A stretch of 64,000 nt of DNA, taken from assembly GCA_944382965.1 (NCBI GenBank), contig CALWOA010000004.1, positions 1 to 64,000 on the forward strand, given 5' to 3'. The position numbers and the translations under genes are program-made. Shown in pieces: positions 33,476 through 41,166 of the stretch; position 1 is the first letter of the stretch; each line of letters opens with the position of its first letter. The notes under the pieces were generated by a model. It worked only from the letters and a program-made list of their open reading frames with translations. It made no database searches and was not told where the DNA came from. Source of the stretch: an uncultured Oscillospiraceae bacterium. GTDB lineage: Bacteria > Bacillota > Clostridia > Oscillospirales > Oscillospiraceae.

Positions 33476-33773
33476 CCGGCTCATAACAAGATCGCACACC
33501 CACATTTGAACAAGCTGAATATCCGTAACCTGCGCAGTTAGCTCAAGAACGGCAACCCCGCGGCACACGAGAAGATCCGCTTAATGCTGCTTGGTTCCCC
33601 ACCTGACATGGTTCACGGGATCTCGTTGCGCAAGACCGATCTCTCAACACCACTTACGCAGGTCCGACGATATACAAAACTTGCCCGGGTGCGGGAATTC
33701 ACCCCTGCTATAGCGGATTGCAGGTACAGGGCACCGCTAACTCCCCGATTAGTGCGACCTTGTTATAAGCCGG
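33476..33773 (-). ncRNA. ffs: Signal recognition particle RNA, large bacterial type
   Basis: On the minus strand the conserved helix 8 is visible as GTCAGGTGGGGAACCAAGCAGC, with its GGAA tetraloop and flanking asymmetric loop. The Alu domain signature GGGGAGTTAGCGGTGCCCTG is near the 5' end, and TGCCGCGGGGTTGCC and GAGCTAACTGCGCAGG lie on the 3' side. The two ends can form a 22-bp helix (CCGGCTTATAACAAGGTCGC with its partner ending GAGCCGG), and a T6 run follows at 33465-33470. The gene lies between acpP and dnaX, a common place in Firmicutes. The exact 5' and 3' ends are estimates from this pairing. Confidence 0.93.
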
Positions 33774-33800
33774 ACAGGCATTTACAAGGTAATTATTTAC

Positions 33801-34022
33801 TTAAGCCAGCTTGGATTCAATGAAATCGGCCAGTTCCTGGAAGGTAGCAATCTTCTGGTCTTCCATCTCCAGCTCCACACCCAGCTCCGTTTCCAGATCC
33901 ATAATCATTTCCACAACATCCAGAGAATCGATACCCAGGCTCTCGAATGTGGAATCCGGTCTGATCTCGGAAGCATCCAGTTCCAGCTGTCTGGCTGCGT
34001 AATCCACAAGTTTCTCGTACAT
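33801..34022 (-). CDS. acpP: Acyl carrier protein
   Basis: A 73-residue ACP, carrier of fatty-acid intermediates on a phosphopantetheine arm. The attachment site is Ser33 in GIDSLDVVEMIM. AAGGAGG lies 8 nt before the ATG. It stands upstream of the SRP RNA by 27 bp, without the usual fab gene neighbours. Confidence 0.96.
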   Translation of the reverse strand: MYEKLVDYAARQLELDASEIRPDSTFESLGIDSLDVVEMIMDLETELGVELEMEDQKIATFQELADFIESKLA

Positions 34023-34073
34023 AGATAAGTCCTCCTTTACATATTTCTAAAGCACTATCTGCCGATTATTCTA

Positions 34074-35333
34074 TTACAGCTTAGCAGTTTTGTCAATGCT
34101 TGTTTTTCCCGCCAGAGAGGCAGCACATCCGGCGGCATAGGCGGTTGCCCAGGCAATTTGCAGGTTGAATCCCCCGGTATAGGCGTCACAGTCCAGAATT
34201 TCTCCCGCAAAGTATAGCCCCGAAACCTTTTTGGATTCCATGGTTTTCGGGTCAACCTCCGAAACCTTCACACCGCCGCTGGTAATAATAGCCTCAGAAA
34301 CCGGGCGCTTCCCCACGATTTCCAGGGAGAATCCCTTCAATAGTTCTACCATGGCCCTGCGCTTTTGCTTGGTCAGAGAATTGGCCTGAAGGTGCCCATC
34401 GATCTCCAGACGCCGCAGGACCACCGGAATCATGCTTCGGGGAAGCAGCTCTGTCAAAGCGTTTTCCATGGAGCGATTCTGATTTTTGTCCAAATCCCGC
34501 AAAATCCGCTCGTCCAGCTTTCCTTCTTCCAAAGCTGGCTTCAGGTCGATGATGAGTCTGCACCCTTCCCCTTTCAGATGGCAGCTGGCGGACAAAACTG
34601 TGGGACCGGAGACGCCGAAATGAGTAAACAGCAGTTCCCCAAAATCCCGGTATAGTACCTTTCCTTTGGCGTTGACCAGTTTAACGCCCACATTGCGCAA
34701 GGACAATCCCTGCATATCCGGACAGTCCGTTCCCAAAATCTCCAGGGGCACCAGACTTCCCTCAGGTGCAATAATCGTATGTCCCAATTCCTTTGCCATG
34801 GCATAGCCGTCGCCTGTGGAGCCGGTAGCAGGATAAGACACACCGCCGGTGGCGAGAATCACCCAGGGCGCAAGATAGGTTTCCTCCTGAGTACGAACGC
34901 CGGTTACATGGCCCTGTTCCGTCAGAATTTGTTCCACACGGGCGGTGCTGACGGTAACCGACAATTTCCGCAGCTGCCGCTGCAAACACTCCAGAATAGA
35001 CGATGACTTGTCCGTTACCGGAAATACCCGGTTCCCCCGCTCAGTTTTCAGTTCACAGCCAGCCTCCTCAAAAAAAGCTTTGGTGCGCTCCGGCGGGAAA
35101 GCCGTCATGGCGCTATAGAGGAATCGACCGTTACGGGGAGTATTCTGCAGCACTTCCTGGGCGGTACAATCGTTGGTCACATTGCAGCGGCCTTTTCCGG
35201 TAATAAGGAGTTTCTTTCCCAACCGGGGATTTTTTTCCAGCAGAAGTACCCGGTTTCCCTGACGGGCGGCGGTGATCGCCGCGAACATACCGGCTGGGCC
35301 TCCACCAATGACAATTCCGTCAAATGCTCTCAC
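34074..35333 (-). CDS. BaiN/RdsA-family (HI0933-like) flavoprotein
   Basis: A 419-residue FAD protein of the HI0933/YhiN family. The dinucleotide motif is GIVIGGGPAGMFAAITAARQG, followed by KNPRLGKKLLITGKGRCNVTN, VILATGGVSYPATGSTGDGYAMAKELGH, and the C-terminal SGLYFAGEILDCDAYTGGFNLQIAWATAYAAG. Bile-acid or other reductase roles are known for some relatives, but nothing here shows the substrate. It starts at a GTG that overlaps the stop of the RpiR regulator gene by 4 bp, so the two are co-transcribed. Confidence 0.9.
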   Translation of the reverse strand: MRAFDGIVIGGGPAGMFAAITAARQGNRVLLLEKNPRLGKKLLITGKGRCNVTNDCTAQEVLQNTPRNGRFLYSAMTAFPPERTKAFFEEAGCELKTERGNRVFPVTDKSSSILECLQRQLRKLSVTVSTARVEQILTEQGHVTGVRTQEETYLAPWVILATGGVSYPATGSTGDGYAMAKELGHTIIAPEGSLVPLEILGTDCPDMQGLSLRNVGVKLVNAKGKVLYRDFGELLFTHFGVSGPTVLSASCHLKGEGCRLIIDLKPALEEGKLDERILRDLDKNQNRSMENALTELLPRSMIPVVLRRLEIDGHLQANSLTKQKRRAMVELLKGFSLEIVGKRPVSEAIITSGGVKVSEVDPKTMESKKVSGLYFAGEILDCDAYTGGFNLQIAWATAYAAGCAASLAGKTSIDKTAKL

Positions 35334-36196
35334 GGCTCAACCTGCTTTTCGTAAACATTGTATTCATCCCAAATCCGCTCCAGATTGGCAAAAGTCTGGG
35401 ACAGTTCCTTTTCTCTCCGGGATGCGATAGACACGATCAGAGCATTGACCAGACTCAGCGGTGCCACCAGAGAGTCCACCAAAGAAACCATATCGCTTTT
35501 AGCTACCAGTACATGATCGCTGCACTGCCCCAGCGGTGACAGCTTGCTGTCGGTAATACCAATTACCGTAGCACCGGCAGAGCGGCAATACTTGGCGCCC
35601 TTGGTGGTGGATGCGGAATACCGTGGGAAAGAGAACGCCACAATCACATCCTCAGAGTTGACGCCGACGATTTTTTCAAACATTTCGCCCGCACTGAACC
35701 CGGAAATAACGTGGACATTATTGAACATATAATTTAGGTAATACCCCAGGAAATTCGCCAGCGGAGCAACACTTCGCACGCCCAGGATGTAGACCCGCTT
35801 GGCTTTCAAAATGGCATTGACCGCAGCCCGGAATTCCTCCCGGTCGATCATTTCCTCGGTCTGGCGAAGTTTTTCCATATCGGAATGCAGAACCATGGAC
35901 ACTACATCCTGATCTCCAATCCGGTCACTGGCAACCTCCAGACGCTGTACACTGGTCAAACGGTTCAAGACCATCTCCTGCATGGCCTTCTGCATACTGG
36001 GATAGCCGTCAAAGCCCAAATCCACTGCAAACCGAACTACAGTGGATTCCGAAACTCCCACCGTTTTTCCCAGACGGTTTGCGGTCATAAATGCGGCCTT
36101 ATCATAGGCCTCAGTAATGTATCGTGCAATGCGCTTCTGACCCTTGGAGAAGGTGGACTCTTTCTCCTGCAGAATCGACAAAATATCGTAACCCAT
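35330..36196 (-). CDS. MurR/RpiR-family transcriptional regulator
   Basis: A 288-residue regulator with an N-terminal helix-turn-helix (KTVGVSESTVVRFAVDLGFDGYPSMQKAMQEM) and a C-terminal SIS sugar-phosphate-binding domain (AKRVYILGVRSVAPLANFLGYYL, EDVIVAFSFPRYSASTTKGAKYCRSAGATVIGITDSKLSPLGQCSD). Such proteins sense phosphosugars. No sugar gene adjoins it; the co-transcribed partner is the flavoprotein downstream. Confidence 0.92.
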   Translation of the reverse strand: MGYDILSILQEKESTFSKGQKRIARYITEAYDKAAFMTANRLGKTVGVSESTVVRFAVDLGFDGYPSMQKAMQEMVLNRLTSVQRLEVASDRIGDQDVVSMVLHSDMEKLRQTEEMIDREEFRAAVNAILKAKRVYILGVRSVAPLANFLGYYLNYMFNNVHVISGFSAGEMFEKIVGVNSEDVIVAFSFPRYSASTTKGAKYCRSAGATVIGITDSKLSPLGQCSDHVLVAKSDMVSLVDSLVAPLSLVNALIVSIASRREKELSQTFANLERIWDEYNVYEKQVEP

Positions 36197-36320
36197 ATTT
36201 GCCTCCCTGTTTGGCTACAATCTGCTGTGTGGTATACCCATAGTAGCAAAAATTTTCCTATTTTGCAAGTCAAAAAGCACAATCCTGCAAAATTCCTCTT
36301 TGGCTGATAACCACCAGATG

Positions 36321-37028
36321 TTACTCTTCTCTGAGCTGCGCAACCTCTTCCAGCGTCAGATAGCGCCATGCGCCCAGAGGAAGCTTTCCCAGAGACAGGC
36401 TTCCCTCCCGGATGCGCCGAAGCCGGGTAACCTGCATTCCCGCCGCCTGACACATCCGGCGCACCTGTCGATAGCGGCCCTCGTGAATGGTAACCAAGAA
36501 TTTGGCCTTGTTTTCCTCTGCCTTAAGTAATCTGACTTCCGGCTTCCGGATGGTATAGCCGTCCAGGGTAACGGGCTGACTGAGTCTGACCTCTCCACCG
36601 GGTACATAGCCGGTTACCCAGACTTCATATGTCTTTTTCACCTGATGCTTCGGGTGCATCAGCGCATTGGCAAAATCCCCGTCATTGGTAAAAAGCAGCA
36701 ACCCTTCGGAATCCATATCCAGTCGTCCCACCGGATACACCCGGCAGCCGCAGTCTTGCACCAGCTGCGCCGCATTGGGGCGTCCCTTCTCATCACTGAG
36801 GGTGGTGACATAGCCCCGAGGCTTATTCAGCAGGATGTACACATAACCTTTTGGTTCCGGCAGGGGTTTTCCGTCCAGCAGAATTTCGTCCTGCTCGGCA
36901 TCCGCTGTATCTCCCAATTGGGCTATTGCTCCGTTGACGGTGACTCTGCCTTGCTGAATCCACTTCTCTGCTTTACGCCGGGAGGCAACGCCCCGGGCGG
37001 CTAGAATTTTCTGCAAACGTTCGCCCAT
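36321..37028 (-). CDS. rluB: 23S rRNA pseudouridine synthase RluB type
   Basis: A 235-residue pseudouridine synthase with an N-terminal S4 RNA-binding domain (RLQKILAARGVASRRKAEKWI) and the RsuA/RluB catalytic motif GRLDMDSEGLLLFTNDG. R-Y-R-Q-V-R-R-M-C lies near the end. The ATG at 37028 has AAGGAG 6 nt upstream; the frame to 37082 is open but not family-like. It is last in the scpA-to-rluB run, a conserved order in sporulating Firmicutes. Confidence 0.93.
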   Translation of the reverse strand: MGERLQKILAARGVASRRKAEKWIQQGRVTVNGAIAQLGDTADAEQDEILLDGKPLPEPKGYVYILLNKPRGYVTTLSDEKGRPNAAQLVQDCGCRVYPVGRLDMDSEGLLLFTNDGDFANALMHPKHQVKKTYEVWVTGYVPGGEVRLSQPVTLDGYTIRKPEVRLLKAEENKAKFLVTIHEGRYRQVRRMCQAAGMQVTRLRRIREGSLSLGKLPLGAWRYLTLEEVAQLREE

Positions 37029-37086
37029 GGTTTTCTCCTTGTTCCAAATGTTTCGTTTGGGCTTTCCCGAAGGAAAGCCCATGTCT

Positions 37087-38172
37087 TTACTTGCCCAGCA
37101 ATTTCTGCCAGAAGGATTTTTCCTCTTCCGGAGTCTTCTCCACGGTTTGACCGTAGACCACAGGGATTTTTCCTACGGTTTTATTGCCGATCACTACATA
37201 AGCACATCCGGCTTCCGCACCTTCCACCGCAGGGGCATAGACAAATCCCGGCTCCGGCAGAACCACCTGGGGCATTTCCCCCTCTGCGATGGCGTATTCA
37301 AAATCCTCCGCCGCCAGAATCTGCACCACACTATTTTCTCCGCCGATGACTTCCACACAGCCAACCACTTCTCCCGCACTGACAATTTTTTGATGGCGGT
37401 ACTGAGAAAAGCCCGCTTCCAGCAGCGCGGCGTGATCCTGCCAGTCACAGGGATCGTTAATGGTGACAGCGATAATTCGACGGCCTTCCCGGGTAGCACA
37501 GGATACCAAAATCCGCCCTGCTGCTTTGGTGAAGCCGGTTTTCACTCCGTCTGCACCTTCCACCCGCCAAAGAAGTTTGTTGTGGTTGGTCAGGTACCGC
37601 TGTCCAACTTTTACGGTTTTGGCGGATACGGTTTTGTAGAAAATGGGGTTTTCCATGGCATAGGCTGCCAGCACCGCCAGATCCCGGGCTGTTGAATAGT
37701 GGCCGGGGCTGTCCAGTCCGTTCGGGTTTTCAAAATGGGTGCCCGACAGCCCCAGGACCCGCGCTTTGTCGTTCATCATTTCCGCAAACCCTTCCACCGT
37801 TCCTCCGCAGTAGATTGCCAGTGCCACTGCTGCATCATTACCGGAAGAGAGCATCAGCCCATAGAGCAGCTCTTGAATGCTCAGCACTTCTCCCTCTTTC
37901 AGGTACATGGAAGAGCCTTCAATTCCCACAGCCTCTTTGGGAATCCGCATCCGATCCAGCACGTTACACTGTTCACACACCACCAGGGCCGTCATGATCT
38001 TTGTGGTGCTGGCAATCAGGCTTCTTTCCGTGGCTCGTTTTTCGTACAACACCCGGCCGCTGACCGCATCCAGCACATAGGCCTTTTCCGCGGAAACCGC
38101 ACCGGTTTTCACCGGCAAAAACAGAACGGCGGCCAGCAGTGCAGCCGCCGTTCCGGCGAATATTCGTTTCAT
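37087..38172 (-). CDS. dacF: D-alanyl-D-alanine carboxypeptidase (DacF/DacB type)
   Basis: A 361-residue penicillin-binding protein of family S11. A signal peptide (MKRIFAGTAAALLAAVLFLP) precedes the active-site motifs S55-T-T-K58, S110-G-N and K211-T-G. A C-terminal beta domain follows. It trims terminal D-alanine from peptidoglycan stems; in this neighbourhood (gerW, DUF2953) a role in spore cortex is likely. The ATG at 38172 is chosen as the start of the signal peptide; a GTG at 38181 is possible. Confidence 0.94.
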   Translation of the reverse strand: MKRIFAGTAAALLAAVLFLPVKTGAVSAEKAYVLDAVSGRVLYEKRATERSLIASTTKIMTALVVCEQCNVLDRMRIPKEAVGIEGSSMYLKEGEVLSIQELLYGLMLSSGNDAAVALAIYCGGTVEGFAEMMNDKARVLGLSGTHFENPNGLDSPGHYSTARDLAVLAAYAMENPIFYKTVSAKTVKVGQRYLTNHNKLLWRVEGADGVKTGFTKAAGRILVSCATREGRRIIAVTINDPCDWQDHAALLEAGFSQYRHQKIVSAGEVVGCVEVIGGENSVVQILAAEDFEYAIAEGEMPQVVLPEPGFVYAPAVEGAEAGCAYVVIGNKTVGKIPVVYGQTVEKTPEEEKSFWQKLLGK

Positions 38173-38211
38173 TTTTCTCACCCGGAGCTAGTTTGCCCCA
38201 GGGAAAGCAGA

Positions 38212-38598
38212 TTATTCCCCTTTTGCCTCTTTTCTGGCATCCAGATAAGCTGTCAGCTTGTCCAAGGTGTCAGGAAGCATTTCCACAATCCGATCGGCTG
38301 TGGAATTTGCAGGTTCCGGAACGGACATCATCCGCACCGCGCCATCTTTGATAATCAAAAAGCACAGCGGAGTCACCTTCACGCCGCCGCCTGCACCGCC
38401 GCCAAAGGGATCTTCCCCGGAAACTTTGCCGCGTCCATCAGAACCGGCTCCGGCAAAGCCTACGCTGACCTTGGATACAGGAATAATGGTCACACCGTCC
38501 GGGGTTGTGATGGGACTGCCAATTACAGAATTTACATCAACCATCTCACGGATTTTCTGGATGGTTGTTTCCAACATGTTGGGAAGTTTCTGACTCAT
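38212..38598 (-). CDS. gerW: GerW-family sporulation protein (YtfJ)
   Basis: A 128-residue GerW/YtfJ protein, needed for germination in Bacillus. The family-typical VIGSPITTPDGVTIIPVSKVSVGFAGAG is followed by a Gly-rich stretch (FGGGAGGGVKVTPLCFLII). The ATG at 38598 has GGCGGTG 6 nt upstream and lies 53 bp inside the end of the DUF2953 gene, in another frame. It is a marker for endospore formation. Confidence 0.93.
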   Translation of the reverse strand: MSQKLPNMLETTIQKIREMVDVNSVIGSPITTPDGVTIIPVSKVSVGFAGAGSDGRGKVSGEDPFGGGAGGGVKVTPLCFLIIKDGAVRMMSVPEPANSTADRIVEMLPDTLDKLTAYLDARKEAKGE

Positions 38599-39247
38599 TT
38601 TCAGCACCGCCTTTACGTTTCTTCTTCAGATTCCAATATTCTTTCAATCCCCGGACACCATACACCGCTGTCAAAGCCAGCAGTCTTCCCAGGGTTATCC
38701 GCACGTCAATTTCTGCCGTGATCCGGGTTTGCGTTGCCGCAAAGTCGCATTCCACATCCACATCCCGGTTTTGAATCACAAATGCCCTTTCCAGCTGGGC
38801 TGTCAGCGCCTCCGCCGCAGCCAGGGCTCTTCCATAATTTACCGCCAGATCACAAGGGTCATCCCCTGCCAAAACCAGGTGCAGCGACAACCGCTTAACC
38901 CGGATTTTCCGCCGGATGTCCCCCAGCAAATCCAGCCCTACGCGAATCAGGGGCAAAAAGTCCCGATAACTGCCTCCCTTTTTCCCCTTCTCCTCCGGCT
39001 TTGATTCCGGTGGCTGGGGCGGTTTGGGTGAGGGTTTCCCGGACTTCGGTTGGGATTCCGCTTGTTCCTCGGTTTTCTGCTCTGGTTCCGGCGTTTCCTT
39101 CTCCTTTTTCCGCTGAGGGAACAAGGTATGCCGGATAGGGCCCAAGATCAGTTGTCCCCGAAGTCCATCGGCATCATACGAAAAATACAGCCCCACAGGA
39201 ATTGCGCTCAGTACAGCGATTCCGGCAAGAGCAATCCACCAGCCCAT
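38546..39247 (-). CDS. DUF2953 protein
   Basis: A 233-residue protein of the DUF2953 family, which commonly adjoins gerW in Clostridia. One membrane helix at the N terminus (GWWIALAGIAVLSAIPVGLYFSY) is followed by a Pro/Glu/Lys-rich linker and the conserved part (LVLAGDDPCDLAVNYGRALAAAEALTAQLERAF, DVECDFAATQTRITAEIDVRITLGRLLAL). Its 3' end overlaps gerW by 53 bp. Start overlaps the scpB stop by 1 bp. Confidence 0.87.
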   Translation of the reverse strand: MGWWIALAGIAVLSAIPVGLYFSYDADGLRGQLILGPIRHTLFPQRKKEKETPEPEQKTEEQAESQPKSGKPSPKPPQPPESKPEEKGKKGGSYRDFLPLIRVGLDLLGDIRRKIRVKRLSLHLVLAGDDPCDLAVNYGRALAAAEALTAQLERAFVIQNRDVDVECDFAATQTRITAEIDVRITLGRLLALTAVYGVRGLKEYWNLKKKRKGGAENESETSQHVGNNHPENP

Positions 39248-39810
39248 CAGCTTTCCTCCGTCCCCGTTTCCTGGGGCAATTCAATGGGTTCGCCAAAGGC
39301 GATCTTTTCAATGGGAGGCAGTTCCTCCAGCGAAGAAATGCCAAAAGTACGCAGAAAATCCGGCGTTGTTTTATACTGGATAGGTCTGCCGGGAACGTTC
39401 AGACGTCCGGCCTCCTCAATCAATTTCTTATTCAGCAGCGCCGACACCGAGTAAGCGCTGTCCACACCTCGAATCTGCTCTACCATGGCCTTGGTTGCCG
39501 GCTGGTAGTAGGCAATGATGGTGAGGGTTTCCAACTGGGAAGCGGAAAGCTTAGGCGGCTTTCGCGTCTCCAGCGCCTTGGTCACGTAATCTGCCATTTC
39601 TCCGGAAGATACCATCTGGTAGCCTTTATCCAGCTTCAGAATCCGGATACCCCGGCGCTGAAAGGCATAGTCATCCACCAAGGCATCCGCAGCCTTTTCA
39701 ATTTCCGAAGGGTCCGTCTCCAATGCAAAGGCCAACCGCTGGATGGTGATCGGCTCCCCAGCTGCAAAGACAATGGCCTCAATGGCACGCTGTAACTGTT
39801 CGGTTTCCAT
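39247..39810 (-). CDS. scpB: Segregation and condensation protein B
   Basis: A 187-residue ScpB, partner of SMC and ScpA in chromosome condensation. Two winged-helix domains are seen (IEAIVFAAGEPITIQRLAFAL, and QLETLTIIAYYQPATKAMVEQIRGVDS), with the KTTPDFLRTFGISSLEELP ending. Overlaps both neighbours by 1 bp. Confidence 0.96.
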   Translation of the reverse strand: METEQLQRAIEAIVFAAGEPITIQRLAFALETDPSEIEKAADALVDDYAFQRRGIRILKLDKGYQMVSSGEMADYVTKALETRKPPKLSASQLETLTIIAYYQPATKAMVEQIRGVDSAYSVSALLNKKLIEEAGRLNVPGRPIQYKTTPDFLRTFGISSLEELPPIEKIAFGEPIELPQETGTEES

Positions 39811-40601
39811 CAGGTCATCTCCTTCTTTTCTTCTTCGTCCAAAAGCCGGACGTTGGGGTTCTCTCCATTGACATCATCTTCCAGGGTTACTGTATTGGTT
39901 TTGCACAAATCCAGGATGGCAAGAAATGTCGCCACCACTTCCGACCGGGTTTTGTTGCCCCGGAAGAGATTTTTCAGACGTTCAACACCACGCAACACCA
40001 GCTGCCGCAGAACTTCTCCGGTTTTCCGGCCGATGGGGTAAGGCTCCTTACCCACGATGCCTTGGAAGTTGGCGGTTGGAGGCGGAAGCTGCCGGGCACT
40101 GCGCTCGGCAATCATGTCCAACGCCCGCAGAAGATCCCGCACATCATGCTGATAGCGGTATCCCTGCTCCCGACGCAGCGGTTCCGGTCCCTTGGTAAAC
40201 AGGCACCGGCCAATTTCGTTGCGCTCTTCCAGCACGGTAACCGCCAGGCGAATCTGCTCCATTGCCTCCTTGCGCTTGCGCTCTACCAGAGACTGCCGCA
40301 GCAAATCCAGCTCGCTTTCCGCCTCCGCCTGTTCGGCTGCGGACAAAAGCATCTTGGTTTTAATCAGCATCAGATGGGAGGCCATGGTGATGAACTCACT
40401 GGCAATCTCCATATCCATTCGTTTCATTTCTTCCAGATATGCCAGATACTGCTCCAGAATCGCCGTTATGGACACGTCCTGAATTTCAATTTTATTCTTG
40501 CTCAGCAGCTCAAAAATAACGTCCAGAGGGCCTTCAAAATCCTCCATAGTTTCATTTCGGCTATGAACAATTCCCTCCAAACGGTACTGCGGTTCTCCCA
40601 T
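39810..40601 (-). CDS. scpA: Segregation and condensation protein A
   Basis: A 263-residue ScpA kleisin that links SMC heads. The N terminus has the typical FEGPLDVIFELLSKNKIEIQDVSI and EFITMASHLMLIKTKMLL. The C-terminal winged helix is VATFLAILDLCKTNTVTLEDD. The upstream promoter is TTGCGC-17-TATAAT. First gene of the run through rluB. Confidence 0.96.
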   Translation of the reverse strand: MGEPQYRLEGIVHSRNETMEDFEGPLDVIFELLSKNKIEIQDVSITAILEQYLAYLEEMKRMDMEIASEFITMASHLMLIKTKMLLSAAEQAEAESELDLLRQSLVERKRKEAMEQIRLAVTVLEERNEIGRCLFTKGPEPLRREQGYRYQHDVRDLLRALDMIAERSARQLPPPTANFQGIVGKEPYPIGRKTGEVLRQLVLRGVERLKNLFRGNKTRSEVVATFLAILDLCKTNTVTLEDDVNGENPNVRLLDEEEKKEMT

Positions 40602-40642
40602 AATGGTACAAGCCTTCCAATAAACAAACAGAATTGGGAATT

Positions 40643-40671
40643 ATTATACCATTGTTTTTTAACCGGCGCAA
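40643..40671 (-). promoter_or_regulatory. Promoter of the scpA operon
   Basis: On the minus strand TTGCGC and TATAAT with 17-nt spacing, about 45 nt before the scpA start. Confidence 0.8.
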
Positions 40672-40708
40672 GTATTTCGGAAAAATTTGCGGTTTTGCTC
40701 AGAAAATA

Positions 40709-40737
40709 TTGCATTTTTCGAGCGTCTGTGGTATGAT
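40709..40737 (+). promoter_or_regulatory. Promoter of the 101-residue membrane protein gene
   Basis: TTGCAT and TATGAT with a 17-nt spacer, 33 bp before the start codon and back-to-back with the scpA promoter. Confidence 0.75.
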
Positions 40738-40769
40738 AACCCCAAGAGAAAATCCTGGAGGGATGAGAA

Positions 40770-41075
40770 GTGGCAAAACGTAGTCGTAACCGGTATCGGG
40801 AAATGGAAAGCCTGATGACCAAGATTATTTTGGGCGACACCCTGGTATTCGGGCTGTATTTGCTCTGCGCCAGCAGAGATTGGAGTGTTTTGAAGGTCGT
40901 TACCGCCATTATCGCCATCTTTGGCTCTCTTTTATGCGTAGGTTGGCTGTATCTGACCGGTGAATTTTCTCGCAGACGGAGTCTGTGGATGGTAACCGCA
41001 TTTATCAGTATCGTAATCTGTGTGGCGGTGTCCTTGCTTTTGGGTTATCCCGTCGGCCCTGCTGCCGCAGGCTAA
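40770..41075 (+). CDS. 101-residue membrane protein of unknown function
   Basis: A basic N terminus (MAKRSRNRYREMESLMTK) followed by three hydrophobic segments (IILGDTLVFGLYLLCAS, VVTAIIAIFGSLLCVGWLYL, LWMVTAFISIVICVAVSLLLG). It starts at a GTG with GGAGGG 8 nt upstream. Consensus promoter and terminator mark it as a separate transcript. No family recognised. Confidence 0.75.
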   Translation: MAKRSRNRYREMESLMTKIILGDTLVFGLYLLCASRDWSVLKVVTAIIAIFGSLLCVGWLYLTGEFSRRRSLWMVTAFISIVICVAVSLLLGYPVGPAAAG

Positions 41076-41089
41076 ACAATCTAAATTTC

Positions 41090-41120
41090 GGTGACAGTTT
41101 TCGGACTGTCACCTTTTCTT
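41090..41120 (+). terminator. Terminator of the 101-residue gene
   Basis: GGTGACAGT pairs perfectly with ACTGTCACC around TTTCGG, followed by TTTTCTTTTT. Confidence 0.85.
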
Positions 41121-41131
41121 TTTCCCAGAAA

Positions 41132-41160
41132 AAAACGAGGGCGTTCTTCGCCCTCGTTTT
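41132..41160 (-). terminator. Terminator of the nucleoside kinase gene
   Basis: AAAACGAGGGCG pairs with CGCCCTCGTTTT around a 5-nt loop; on the minus strand a T-rich tail follows. It may work in both directions. Confidence 0.8.
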
Positions 41161-41166
41161 GCCCGT

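Noticed and set aside
36258..36320. Possible terminator between rluB and the RpiR gene
   Set aside because: No stable stem with a T-run was found on the minus strand; the region is only 124 bp and AT-rich near the RpiR start.
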